A stretch of DNA of 64,000 nucleotides. Source: Nitrosomonas communis (GTDB taxonomy: Bacteria; Pseudomonadota; Gammaproteobacteria; Burkholderiales; Nitrosomonadaceae). The stretch covers positions 19,069 to 83,068 of the forward strand of contig NZ_FOUB01000010.1 of the NCBI RefSeq assembly GCF_900114745.1. The letters are read 5' to 3'. The notes beneath the pieces were generated by a model that was not told where the DNA came from, did not search any database, and was given only the letters and a program-made list of their open reading frames with translations. This document shows, piece by piece, positions 38,201-47,476 of this stretch. Position numbers and translations under genes: made by a program. Within the stretch, counting starts at the first letter, position 1, and each line of letters begins with the position of its first letter.

Positions 38201-39142
38201 GGTCATATCGTTTGGAATTCTCTCAATAAGGAAGCATTTGCACGATTAAAAAAATTGGTAAAACCAGAAGCTATTCCGGTATCTGATTCAGTTGTGAAAA
38301 AAAAGAATCAATCTACGGATTGGCCCATCATGGATCTGTATGCTGATGAGTTCTATGTAGGAGAAAAGCTTTTAGGTAAATTAGTATTGGTAGCTCATCA
38401 GCAAGCAGAGGGTTGGCATATCGATCAACTACAAATTGCTCACGCCGACAGCTCTCTTTTGCTGCAGGGAGTGTGGCAGAACCGTATCGCTCCTTTTCAG
38501 ATGCAGGCAGAAGTCGAACTGCGAGCAAAAAGCATAGGTAAATTCTTGGCGCGCTTAGGTTATGCGGGACGTATTGCACGCGGAAAAGGCGAAGCGATAG
38601 GTTCACTGGAATGGATAGGGCAGCCTTTTTCCATAGATTTTCCTTCTCTTTCTGGCCATCTGAAATTAACTGCCCGGCACGGTCAATTTACCAAATTCAA
38701 GCCAGGGATGAGCAAATTGCTGGGTATTTTTGATCTGAAATCACTTCCGCGCAGACTGACATTGGATTTTTATGATGTATTTAGTCAAGGTTTTGGTTTC
38801 GATGATATCTCCGGCGATGTTAGAATTAACCGAGGAGTCGCGGTGACAGATGAACTGCAGATTGCAGGAAGCGCAGCTTATCTGACTGTGAGTGGAAAAA
38901 TCGATCTGGTAGAAGAAACTCAAGCGCTCCTGGTCAAAATGTTTCCTTCGCTTGGGTTGGCAACACCAGTAGCAGGGATTGCTTCCATGATTGCGAACCA
39001 GTCGCTAAAGGATCCATTTGATCGTGTTTTATTTAGTGAATATATTATAACGGGTAAGTGGGATGAGCCTGTAATGAAGAAATCACAAGATTCACAAGAA
39101 AATAAGGAACCGCAATCAGAATCTAAGCGTAATGAGAATTGA
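35237..39142 (+). CDS. yhdP: YhdP family AsmA-like envelope protein
   Basis: YhdP is one of the AsmA-like proteins that span the periplasm and help move phospholipid to the outer membrane. The protein has 1301 residues (E. coli 1266). An N-terminal membrane anchor (about residues 15-38) is followed by a long beta-rich periplasmic part with repeated amphipathic segments. The C-terminal AsmA-like end includes SKLLGIFDLKSLPRRLTLDF and GFGFDDISGDVRI, typical of the family. A hydrophilic tail (QDSQENKEPQSESKR) ends it. The order yhdP, nitrilase, tldD is conserved in proteobacteria. Confidence 0.92.
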   Translation: MMHSFVKHSIFTLRKLGWVVFAIVMFFSLSLLLLRYWLLPDIERYRPNIAAAISQVAGQVISIERIDANWDGLHPYLRLHGVRVHDKHGNSVLILAELDGTLSWQSLLNGELLFRDIKIERPVLSIRRDMDKVIHIAGGTFDQEEADNGFFNWLLRQRQLLVNDAEVYWLDEPRAAPVLYLKKVDLRMHNKEGHHYFGLRLIPPTELANPVDIRGDLTGESVNTLSQWRGRLFAQLNHVDLAALQTWLSFPGDLEFDRGSGAFRAWMGIEGKSVAYWKADVNLHETYMRWAKDLPRLDLEHLRGRVGWKRNNDAIQPGDEWFAQQLSVAIENEVFTKPVNILWQRQRVEGAVPSENKLLVNDLDLGIVASLLSYLPMEDSLRNQVSELSPKGVIEHVQAYWQGNWTKPSSFNVEGSFHNLAIQAFDKLPAVSGISGSVKLTEVGGTLHLDSEKASMSFFEAFNEPLELDRLITQLNWKVLTDQDKILLEFNHISFANRYLSGTMRGHYHSGALEQPGTIDLAGELARAEVTYLNKYLAFLGDQEATQNWLNKALVAGKLEGTRFNIRGDLSESSSDLRNKLAFKLTTRMADTAVNLPEEWPNMTEIQADLSFQDNQLEMTISRAKLADIVMKDVRLQIADLYAPQPILHLTGGAEGATQNIIDLIKKSGLDRHAVDFSQPGKISGNGKLHLELAMPINLSGDEGKPMELKGRYQFINNEINLGYDLPALSKINGVLTFTQSTLAIKNVTAQLTGEPVTINSTVLPNGGMRIMAAGRANFDRLHSPKPDQPANTLQLWMQYMRGMTDWSAVLDINQEGTDLRVESSLVGVASSLPEPFVKAAAEKIPLSFEKKFIDSEHEVLRFRYGEVATAEIQRKQAENGHYYPVRGVMNFQAAPVELPKDAVTLVHGTIPVLEWDRWKALFDRHDEIAARSGQAGQGMKALLTDRINFNLNIGRLDFLGSRFNEFVLDANKHGGQWHTAVVCKEVIGHIVWNSLNKEAFARLKKLVKPEAIPVSDSVVKKKNQSTDWPIMDLYADEFYVGEKLLGKLVLVAHQQAEGWHIDQLQIAHADSSLLLQGVWQNRIAPFQMQAEVELRAKSIGKFLARLGYAGRIARGKGEAIGSLEWIGQPFSIDFPSLSGHLKLTARHGQFTKFKPGMSKLLGIFDLKSLPRRLTLDFYDVFSQGFGFDDISGDVRINRGVAVTDELQIAGSAAYLTVSGKIDLVEETQALLVKMFPSLGLATPVAGIASMIANQSLKDPFDRVLFSEYIITGKWDEPVMKKSQDSQENKEPQSESKRNEN

Positions 39143-39262
39143 TTGGTATGGATTGTTTTGGGGAAAATGCCTATTAATTATGCGCTGCTTTATGGTTTTT
39201 GTGAGCGAAATTCTTATCTTGCCTGAATTCAGTGGAAATAGGGACTTATACGGGAGGAAGTT

Positions 39263-40132
39263 ATGTTGAATCATTCGGGCATTTTCTCAAAACATCTGCC
39301 AGAGAAAGAGAGTAACAGTACATTGCGTGTTGCGGCTATACAGATGGCATCAGGGCCAAGCGTAGCTGCAAATCTGGAAGAGGCGCTTCGCTTGATTGAG
39401 CTGGCAGTATCACAAGAAGCAAAGCTGGTTGCACTTCCGGAATATTTCTGTATTATGGGATTGCGGGATACCGATAAGTTAAGTGTTCGTGAGCAACCTG
39501 GCGAAGGTATGGTGCAATCATTTTTAAGCGAGACAGCTAAACGTTTTGGGATTTGGCTGGTGGGTGGATCAGTGCCATTGGAGAGTTCGGTAACTGATAA
39601 GATTTATAATAGCTGCCTGGTTTATGATCATGATGGCAAGCAGGTAGCACGCTACGATAAGATTCATTTATTCGGCCTTGAATTGGGTGAAGAACGTTTC
39701 GCAGAAGAAAAAACAATCAAAGCCGGAGATAAAGTCGTTGCAATAGATTCTCCTTTTGGGCGGATAGGTTTATCCATTTGTTATGATCTCCGATTCCCTG
39801 AGCTTTATCGTCTGATGGGGAAGGTGGATATCATTCTTGCTCCATCTGCTTTTACTGCAATTACAGGTAAGGCGCATTGGGAGACGTTAATCCGTGCACG
39901 TGCTATAGAGAATCAGGCTTATGTGATTGCACCAGCGCAGGGAGGGTTTCATGTCAATGGCCGTGAAACCAATGGAGATAGTATGATTGTTGATCCCTGG
40001 GGTGTGGTGATTGACCGGCTGGCACGTGGACCTGGAGTGGTGGTAGCGACGTTGGATCGTGCATACCAATCGAGCGTACGCGCAAGCTTGCCTGCACTAG
40101 AACATCGTTGCTTATACCCATGTCAAATGTAG
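39263..40132 (+). CDS. Carbon-nitrogen hydrolase (nitrilase family, Nit1-like)
   Basis: This is a predicted amidase of the Nit1/NitFhit branch, which in other organisms removes deaminated glutathione. The protein has 289 residues. The catalytic triad is visible: Glu in VALPEYFC, Lys in YDKIHLFGLE and Cys in SICYDLRFPELYR. The start ATG at 39263 has GGGAGGAAG upstream. It lies between yhdP and tldD, as is usual. Its last codons and stop are part of a small tandem duplication. Confidence 0.92.
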   Translation: MLNHSGIFSKHLPEKESNSTLRVAAIQMASGPSVAANLEEALRLIELAVSQEAKLVALPEYFCIMGLRDTDKLSVREQPGEGMVQSFLSETAKRFGIWLVGGSVPLESSVTDKIYNSCLVYDHDGKQVARYDKIHLFGLELGEERFAEEKTIKAGDKVVAIDSPFGRIGLSICYDLRFPELYRLMGKVDIILAPSAFTAITGKAHWETLIRARAIENQAYVIAPAQGGFHVNGRETNGDSMIVDPWGVVIDRLARGPGVVVATLDRAYQSSVRASLPALEHRCLYPCQM

Positions 40133-40155
40133 AAAAAAATCAAATGTAGAAAAAA
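40124..40155. repeat. Short tandem duplication at the 3' end of the nitrilase gene
   Basis: tcaaatgtagaaaaaa occurs twice in a row (from about 40124 and 40139). The first copy contains the stop codon TAG. The duplicated part is outside the coding region and probably neutral. Confidence 0.8.
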
Positions 40156-40271
40156 GACTGTTCACTTTGAACAGAATAATTAGTTAGATGTCTTGAGGAA
40201 GGGCAGATTTTATTCTGCTTTTTATCGCAAGAAGTTAAAATATATGTTGTAGAAATGAGTTTAATCTTAAA

Positions 40272-41720
40272 ATGAATGAGTTTTTTACCATTGCTGACCG
40301 ATGCCTGCTGACGCCCTATGAGCTGGATGCGAATAGATTACATCACGTGTTTGGGCAAATCCTTACCCATCGAATCGATTATGCCGATCTTTATTTTCAA
40401 TATAGTCGTTCTGAAGGGTGGGTTCTCGAAGAAGGCATTGTTAAATCAGGTAGCTTTAATATAGATCAAGGTGTAGGGGTACGCGCCATCAGTGGTGAAA
40501 AAACTGCCTTTGCCTATTCGGATGAGATCAGTCTGAATGCACTCGTATCTGCAGCAAAAGCGACGCGCGCCATTGCTAGCCAGGGAAGCCTGCACCCAGT
40601 TCAAGTCGTTAAACAAGTGGCACACTATAACACTAGGTCACTTTACCTTCCGCAGGATCCTATTGCGAACTTTAAAGATAGCGACAAAGTGGCATTATTA
40701 GAGAAACTTGAACAGTTTGCGCGTGCGATAGATAAACGCGTCATTCAGGTTGTAGCATCACTTGCAGGTGAGTACGAGGTTATCATGGTTGCCCGTAGCT
40801 ATGGTTTGTTAGCTGCTGACGTGAGGCCATTAGTGCGAATGTCATTACAGGTAATAGCAGAAGAAAATGGCCGGCGTGAACAGGGCGTTGCGGGTGGAGG
40901 TGGACGATTTGATTACACCTACTTTACTGATGAAATATTAAATGACTATGCCCAAAAGGCAGTACACCAAGCGGTGGTGAATCTGAATGCGAGACCTGCT
41001 CCGGCAGGTCCCATGACGGTCGTTCTAGGAAATGGCTGGCCTGGTATCCTGCTGCATGAAGCCATTGGTCATGGATTGGAAGGTGATTTTAACCGCAAGG
41101 GTAGCTCAGCTTTTTCTGGACGCATTGGTGAACGAGTTGCAGCCGATGGTGTGACTGTGGTAGATGATGGTACGCTTGCTAATCGTCGTGGATCGTTGAA
41201 TATTGATGATGAAGGGAATCCAACTCAATGTACGGTATTGATTGAGAATGGTGTGCTCAAAGGCTATCTACAAGACAGCCTGAATGCAAGACTCATGAAG
41301 CAACCCCTTACAGGTAATGGCAGACGAGAATCATTTGCACATATTCCCATGCCACGCATGACAAATACCTATATGCTTAATGGAAATAAAAATCCAGAAG
41401 AAATTATTGGGTCAGTGAAGCATGGACTATATGCTGCAAATTTTGGGGGTGGGCAAGTCGATATCACCAGTGGTAAATTTGTCTTTTCTGCTGCGGAAGC
41501 TTACATGATAGAGAATGGGAAAATTTCTTACCCAATAAAGGGAGCAACTTTAATCGGTAATGGCCCGGATATTCTGACACGTGTTTCCATGATAGGTAAT
41601 GATATGGCGCTTGATCCAGGTATCGGCACCTGTGGGAAAGAAGGACAGAGTGTACCAGTAGGCGTAGGGCAGCCAACGTTGCGAGTGGAAGGATTGACAG
41701 TAGGGGGAACAGGAGGTTGA
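40272..41720 (+). CDS. tldD: Metalloprotease TldD
   Basis: TldD works with TldE (PmbA) as a heterodimeric zinc protease that degrades unfolded peptides and matures some peptide antibiotics. The protein has 482 residues. The zinc motif [11 protein letters not shown] lies near residue 262. [18 protein letters not shown] and the glycine-rich C-terminal end ([12 protein letters not shown]) are typical. No tldE/pmbA lies in the window. Confidence 0.94.
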   Translation: MNEFFTIADRCLLTPYELDANRLHHVFGQILTHRIDYADLYFQYSRSEGWVLEEGIVKSGSFNIDQGVGVRAISGEKTAFAYSDEISLNALVSAAKATRAIASQGSLHPVQVVKQVAHYNTRSLYLPQDPIANFKDSDKVALLEKLEQFARAIDKRVIQVVASLAGEYEVIMVARSYGLLAADVRPLVRMSLQVIAEENGRREQGVAGGGGRFDYTYFTDEILNDYAQKAVHQAVVNLNARPAPAGPMTVVLGNGWPGILLHEAIGHGLEGDFNRKGSSAFSGRIGERVAADGVTVVDDGTLANRRGSLNIDDEGNPTQCTVLIENGVLKGYLQDSLNARLMKQPLTGNGRRESFAHIPMPRMTNTYMLNGNKNPEEIIGSVKHGLYAANFGGGQVDITSGKFVFSAAEAYMIENGKISYPIKGATLIGNGPDILTRVSMIGNDMALDPGIGTCGKEGQSVPVGVGQPTLRVEGLTVGGTGG

Positions 41721-42062
41721 CGAGAGTCGGTTATCTTCCCGCTAATTACTCATAATCCAGGAAATTTTCTCAGTGCCAGTTAGTCGGGAATAAAACCCAA
41801 ATTCCTAGTAATATATGCAGATGCATACATTTCTTTATATTGCAAAATGAACAGCGGTTTATCTGATGATATAGGCATTCTCAGTCGTTAATAGAGTTGA
41901 CTCCTGCAGTCTGAGTTTAATAAGCCTCAGAGTTAACTAAGCAGCTTGATTAATTAAGACTGAAATATCCGAGATGTAGGAAATATATTTGAGATAAACA
42001 AAGCAAAGATGTATTTAACTAAGTTCTTATTTTTAGATTTTTGATACCAGGATGCACAAAGT
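41721..42062. other. Intergenic region upstream of ilvB
   Basis: About 340 AT-rich bases. I looked for a branched-chain leader peptide, T-box or terminator and found none that I can defend. A weak inverted repeat (CTGAG ... CTCAG, near 41920) is present. The ilv promoter must lie here. Confidence 0.4.
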
Positions 42063-43766
42063 ATGAGTGTAGAACTAACAGGTGCCGAGATTACGGTGCG
42101 TTGCCTGCAGGAAGAAGGGGTGAAATATATTTTTGGCTATCCTGGCGGTGCAGTGTTATTTATTTATGATGAGTTATTTAAGCAAGATAAAGTAAAGCAT
42201 ATTTTGGTTCGCCATGAACAAGCAGCGCTTCATGCTGCAGATGGCTATGCTCGGTCCAGTAACAATGTGGGTGTTGCTTTGGTGACATCGGGGCCCGGGG
42301 TAACAAACGCGGTAACAGGTATTGCGACTGCTTATATGGATTCTATACCTCTCGTTGTTATTAGTGGGCAGGTTCCTACAGCAGCAATTGGTCAAGATGC
42401 ATTTCAGGAAGTGGATACAGTGGGAATTACGCGTCCTTGTGTCAAACATAATTTTTTGGTGAAAGATATCGCTGAGCTTGCATCCACGATAAAAAAGGCT
42501 TTTGTTATTGCTTCAACCGGTCGTCCCGGACCCGTTTTGGTTGATATTCCAAAAGATGTCACACAACAAAAGACGACATTTAATTACCCAAGCAGTGTAA
42601 GTATACGTTCCTACAAGCCAGTTAGCGATGGGGATACCCAACAGATAAGAAAAGCCGCGCAATTGATTTTGAATGCAAAGCGGCCGATGGTTTATTCAGG
42701 GGGGGGGGTGATTCTGGATAATGCATCTGAGGCTTTGGCAGAATTGGTACGTTTGCTGAATTTTCCATGTGCTAACACTCTAATGGGACTTGGCGGTTAT
42801 CCTGCGACAGATGAGCGATTTGTCGGTATGTTAGGGATGCATGGAACTTATGAAGCGAATATGGCGATGCAATATTGTGATGTATTGATCGCAGTGGGCG
42901 CGCGTTTCGATGATCGTGTTATTGGTAATCCGAAGCATTTTTACAGTGAAGAGCGAAAGATAATTCATATTGATATTGACCCTTCGTCCATTTCCAAGCG
43001 TGTCAAGGTAGACATCCCAATAGTGGGAAGCGTTTCGGAAGTATTGAAGGAACTGATCAAATTGTTCAAGGCTAGTAAAGAAAAAATAGATGCGCATGCG
43101 CTTAAGGAATGGTGGAAACAAATAGATTTATGGCGCGAACGAGATTGCCTAAGGTATGATCGTACGAATGCAGTTATTAAACCGCAGATGGTTGTGGAAA
43201 AACTTTATGCAGTGACGAAGGGTGATGCATTTATTACGTCAGATGTCGGGCAGCATCAAATGTGGGCTGCACAGTTCTATCGATTTAATAAACCTCGCCG
43301 TTGGATTAATTCGGGTGGACTGGGTACCATGGGATTTGGGTTGCCTTCCGCAATGGGCGCGCAATTAGCTAATCCTGATGGGGTAGTCGCCTGCATTACA
43401 GGTGAAGCAAGCATACAGATGTGCATCCAAGAATTATCCACCTGTAAACAATACGGCTTACCCCTTAAAATCATTAATCTTAATAATCGGTATATGGGCA
43501 TGGTTCGGCAATGGCAGGAATTTTTCCATGGAAACCGTTACTCAGAGTCCTATATGAATGCGCTTCCAGATTTTGTTAAACTGGCTGAGAGCTATGGTCA
43601 CGTCGGTATGAAGATAGAGAAACCAGAAGATATCGAAGGTGCTTTGGAGGAGGCTTTTAAACTCAAAGAGCGATTAGTTTTTATGGATTTTATTACCGAT
43701 CAAACGGAAAATGTATTCCCTATGGTGCCGGGTGGTAAAGGTTTGTCTGAAATGATTTTGGTGTAA
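42063..43766 (+). CDS. ilvB: Acetolactate synthase, large (catalytic) subunit
   Basis: This enzyme joins two pyruvates, or pyruvate and 2-oxobutyrate, in the first common step of valine, leucine and isoleucine synthesis. The protein has 567 residues. It has the thiamine-diphosphate Glu in LVRHEQAALHAADGYA, the FAD-binding middle part, and the ThDP/Mg segment ITGEASIQMCIQELSTC with IINLNNRYMGMV. The codons for YSGGGVI include a run of ten Gs (42699-42708), a likely slippage site. The three bases between its stop and ilvN point to a single transcript. Confidence 0.96.
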   Translation: MSVELTGAEITVRCLQEEGVKYIFGYPGGAVLFIYDELFKQDKVKHILVRHEQAALHAADGYARSSNNVGVALVTSGPGVTNAVTGIATAYMDSIPLVVISGQVPTAAIGQDAFQEVDTVGITRPCVKHNFLVKDIAELASTIKKAFVIASTGRPGPVLVDIPKDVTQQKTTFNYPSSVSIRSYKPVSDGDTQQIRKAAQLILNAKRPMVYSGGGVILDNASEALAELVRLLNFPCANTLMGLGGYPATDERFVGMLGMHGTYEANMAMQYCDVLIAVGARFDDRVIGNPKHFYSEERKIIHIDIDPSSISKRVKVDIPIVGSVSEVLKELIKLFKASKEKIDAHALKEWWKQIDLWRERDCLRYDRTNAVIKPQMVVEKLYAVTKGDAFITSDVGQHQMWAAQFYRFNKPRRWINSGGLGTMGFGLPSAMGAQLANPDGVVACITGEASIQMCIQELSTCKQYGLPLKIINLNNRYMGMVRQWQEFFHGNRYSESYMNALPDFVKLAESYGHVGMKIEKPEDIEGALEEAFKLKERLVFMDFITDQTENVFPMVPGGKGLSEMILV

Positions 43767-43769
43767 GAA

Positions 43770-44261
43770 ATGCGGCATATTATCTCTTTATTGATGGAAA
43801 ATGAGGCTGGCGCTCTTTCTCGAGTAGCAGGCTTATTTTCGGCACGAGGCTATAATATTGAGTCACTCAATGTAGCACCGACAGAAGATCCCACTTTATC
43901 TCGTATGACTTTGGTCACAATAGGCTCGGATGAAGTGATTGAGCAAATTACCAAGCAACTGAATAAATTAATTGAGGTGGTCAAAATAGTTGATTTGAGT
44001 GAAGGAGATCATATCGAGCGAGAGCTTATGTTGGTGAAAATCCGAGCCCTTGGAGAGGATCGCGAAGAAATGAAACGGTTAGCAGATATTTTTCGCGGCA
44101 GTATTATTGATGTAACTGACAAGTCATACACGATAGAGTTGACAGGTACAAGTTCAAAACTTGATGCATTTCTTGAAACAATAGAGCGAAATATGATTCT
44201 AGAGACCATCCGAACGGGGGCTTCCGGCTTAGGTCGTGGAGAACGGATTTTAAAAGAATAA
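43770..44261 (+). CDS. ilvN: Acetolactate synthase, small (regulatory) subunit
   Basis: This is the regulatory subunit, with an N-terminal ACT domain for valine feedback. The protein has 163 residues. The sequence RHIISLLMENEAGALSRVAGLFSARGYNIESL is diagnostic; the numbering ilvN or ilvH varies between species. It starts three bases after ilvB. Its stop is followed by a 180-base mobile-element-like repeat that separates it from ilvC. Confidence 0.95.
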   Translation: MRHIISLLMENEAGALSRVAGLFSARGYNIESLNVAPTEDPTLSRMTLVTIGSDEVIEQITKQLNKLIEVVKIVDLSEGDHIERELMLVKIRALGEDREEMKRLADIFRGSIIDVTDKSYTIELTGTSSKLDAFLETIERNMILETIRTGASGLGRGERILKE

Positions 44262-44278
44262 CAATTTGATTTAATAAA

Positions 44279-44458
44279 GGGCACCTCTAAAAATTCAGAG
44301 TTCTAAACAAGACAAGGTGAGAACAAAAAATGTTGACGAAGCCTATACCTGATAGGTAAGGAAACATTCTTTGTAAGCAACGAAGTATTGTGACGAAGCG
44401 GGGTAAGTAGGCAATCCGCGAAGCGGATGCGCGCAAATATGAATTTTTAGAGGTGCCC
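44279..44458. mobile_element. 180-bp element with perfect 19-bp terminal inverted repeats (MITE-like)
   Basis: The left end is GGGCACCTCTAAAAATTCA (44279-44297) and the right end is its exact reverse complement (44440-44458). Both sides are flanked by TAAA (44275-44278 and 44459-44462), which looks like a 4-bp target duplication. It has no open reading frame of useful length. Internal direct and inverted short repeats are present (aatccgcgaagcggat). It lies between ilvN and ilvC and is unrelated to the 103-bp family. Confidence 0.88.
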
Positions 44459-44541
44459 TAAAGATCACTAACTGTCTATGCAGTATTAGTCATTAAAGTT
44501 TTGTTTTGATGTTTTTGCGCCAGCTGGGTATATATTATTAA

Positions 44542-45567
<1,026 letters not shown>

Positions 45568-45624
45568 TGAAGAACTTGTCTGCGCATTTTTGTCTAAAAC
45601 TAATTTAAAATACTTTGCTTTTTT

Positions 45625-45649
45625 ACCCGGTATTTTATAAATACCGGGT
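45625..45649. terminator. Strong hairpin between ilvC and psd
   Basis: ACCCGGTATTT and AAATACCGGGT form a perfect 11-bp stem with a 3-base loop, 58 bases after the ilvC stop. On the plus strand no U-tract follows directly (taaccttctattt), so it may act as a weak terminator or as an mRNA 3'-end protector. Confidence 0.5.
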
Positions 45650-45671
45650 TAACCTTCTATTTAAGTTACTC

Positions 45672-46319
45672 ATGTCAACTTATCCTCATCCTATCATTGC
45701 GCGCGAAGGTTGGTTTCATATTACCGTAGCGTTTTCAATCGCTTTATTGGTTCATTTATTTTTAGGCTGGTTGTGGGCATTACCTTTCTGGTTAATTGCA
45801 CTGTTCGTTTTACAGTTTTTTCGTGATCCTCCTCGTATCATTCCATCACAAGCTAATGCTATATTAGCTCCTGCAGATGGGAGGATTGTCGCTGTTGAGA
45901 AAACGCAGGATCCTTTTCTAAATCGTGAGGCGATTAAAGTAAGTGTATTCATGAATGTATTTAATGTTCATTCAAATCGTAGCCCTGTTGATGGTGTCAT
46001 AAAAGACCGTTGGTATTTCCCTGGGCAATTTATTAATGCTAGCTTATCCAAGGCTTCATTGGAAAATGAACGTAATGCTCTCTGGATAAAAACAGACAAG
46101 GGGCTCGATGTTACTTGTGTGCAGATTGCCGGCTTGATAGCAAAACGTATTGTATGTTACGCCAATCCTGGTGATCGCCTTGCACGTGGGCAACGGTTTG
46201 GATTTATTCGCTTTGGTTCGAGAGTGGATGTTTATCTTCCGACAAATACTAAAATTAATGTCAATATTGGTGATAAAGTCTATGCGACGCTAACCATATT
46301 AGCTGAGTTACGCAGTTAG
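45672..46319 (+). CDS. psd: Phosphatidylserine decarboxylase proenzyme
   Basis: Psd converts phosphatidylserine to phosphatidylethanolamine at the membrane. The protein has 215 residues from ATG 45672 ([14 protein letters not shown]), which fits the short betaproteobacterial form; an upstream in-frame start at 45615 lies in the hairpin region. Two adjacent hydrophobic helices (about 18-50) are seen. [13 protein letters not shown] and [14 protein letters not shown] blocks follow. The self-cleavage site is [10 protein letters not shown], in which Ser becomes the pyruvoyl group. pssA, which makes its substrate, is the next gene. Confidence 0.95.
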   Translation: MSTYPHPIIAREGWFHITVAFSIALLVHLFLGWLWALPFWLIALFVLQFFRDPPRIIPSQANAILAPADGRIVAVEKTQDPFLNREAIKVSVFMNVFNVHSNRSPVDGVIKDRWYFPGQFINASLSKASLENERNALWIKTDKGLDVTCVQIAGLIAKRIVCYANPGDRLARGQRFGFIRFGSRVDVYLPTNTKINVNIGDKVYATLTILAELRS

Positions 46320-46439
46320 GCAAATTTACTTATTATTGCTGCATCATAGTTTTTGCTAGAGGAATCATATTATTTTCTATTTTTTTGCTATTTATCTTTC
46401 TATATCCCATTGTAGGGTATTACGTAGTTCATACTAAAA

Positions 46440-47222
46440 ATGCATGAACCGAACTCAGTGCGCTTTGCGCTCAAGTCCCGATTACGACGCAGAGGGATTT
46501 ATCTATTGCCGAATTTATTTACAACGGCGGCATTGTTTGCAGGTTTCTTTGCGATTGTGCAGGCCATGAATGGTCATTACGAGAATTCTGCAATAGCTAT
46601 CTTCGTCGCAATGGTGCTGGATGGTTTGGATGGTCGAGTGGCGCGTATAACGCATACTCAAAGTGAATTTGGTGCAGAGTATGACAGCTTGTCGGATATG
46701 GTTTCTTTTGGAGTTGCCCCTGCACTCGTAGCATATGTGTGGGTACTAAAAGAGATGGGTAAATTAGGCTGGATAGCAGCCTTTATTTATTGCGCTTGTG
46801 CTGCATTACGGCTGGCACGTTTTAATACCAACATAGAAATAGTTGACAAGCGATATTTTCAGGGGTTGCCTAGCCCCGCAGCAGCTGCCCTGATCGCTGG
46901 ATTGGTGTGGGTAGCATCGGATTTTCAAATACAAGGTGCGGATATCAAGTGGCTGGTATGGGCAATCACATTGTTTGCTGGGCTTACCATGGTGAGTAAT
47001 TTGCCTTACTATAGCGGTAAAGAGTTCAATCTGCGCAGACGCGTCCCTTTTTTCTCAGTTTTACTCTTATTATTGTTCTTTTTTGTATTAATACCGAGTC
47101 ATCCGCCTGTTGTGTTATTTGGCTTATTCTCTCTATATGCTTTATCAGGCTATTTCATGAAGTTATGGCGGCTTAGGAAAAGTAAAAAGAGCGATGAGAT
47201 AAAAAATCAGAATATGACATAA
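46440..47222 (+). CDS. pssA: CDP-diacylglycerol--serine O-phosphatidyltransferase
   Basis: PssA makes phosphatidylserine from CDP-diacylglycerol and serine. The protein has 260 residues with several membrane helices. The CDP-alcohol phosphatidyltransferase motif D-G-x2-A/V-R-x8-G-x3-D-x3-D is seen in DGLDGRVARITHTQSEFGAEYDS followed by LSD. The C-terminal half has further helices and a basic tail. It follows psd by 120 bases; the two catalyse consecutive steps. Confidence 0.94.
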   Translation: MHEPNSVRFALKSRLRRRGIYLLPNLFTTAALFAGFFAIVQAMNGHYENSAIAIFVAMVLDGLDGRVARITHTQSEFGAEYDSLSDMVSFGVAPALVAYVWVLKEMGKLGWIAAFIYCACAALRLARFNTNIEIVDKRYFQGLPSPAAAALIAGLVWVASDFQIQGADIKWLVWAITLFAGLTMVSNLPYYSGKEFNLRRRVPFFSVLLLLLFFFVLIPSHPPVVLFGLFSLYALSGYFMKLWRLRKSKKSDEIKNQNMT

Positions 47223-47358
47223 CGGTCTTGCGCTTGCAGAAATATTGGAAACGTTTTATATTTCTACCATGAACAAGTTTATAACTAATTCTCCGATATC
47301 TCTATTCTTCTTATATTTCTCTTCTTTGGCCTTGCTACACCTAAGAGGCTATCTGCTG

Positions 47359-47433
47359 CGCCGTCGGCGCTAAAATCCAATAGTTATTTCAATCTCTTGC
47401 TGATAATCTAAAAAATTCGTAACCCGAATTTTT
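47359..47433. promoter_or_regulatory. Two hairpins in the leader of leuA
   Basis: The first is GCGCCG-t-CGGCGC (47359-47372). The second is AAAAATTCG with CGAATTTTT around a short loop (about 47411-47433), which ends in a T-run and looks like a weak intrinsic terminator. They lie between pssA and leuA, so they may end the pssA transcript or attenuate leuA. I see no leucine-rich leader peptide. Confidence 0.4.
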
Positions 47434-47476
47434 AATCTTTGCTCTGTAATTTAGATTGCATTCGATGGGGAAAATG

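Noticed and set aside
41721..42062. Branched-chain attenuator with leader peptide before ilvB
   Set aside because: No short ORF rich in Ile, Val or Leu and no terminator hairpin could be found.
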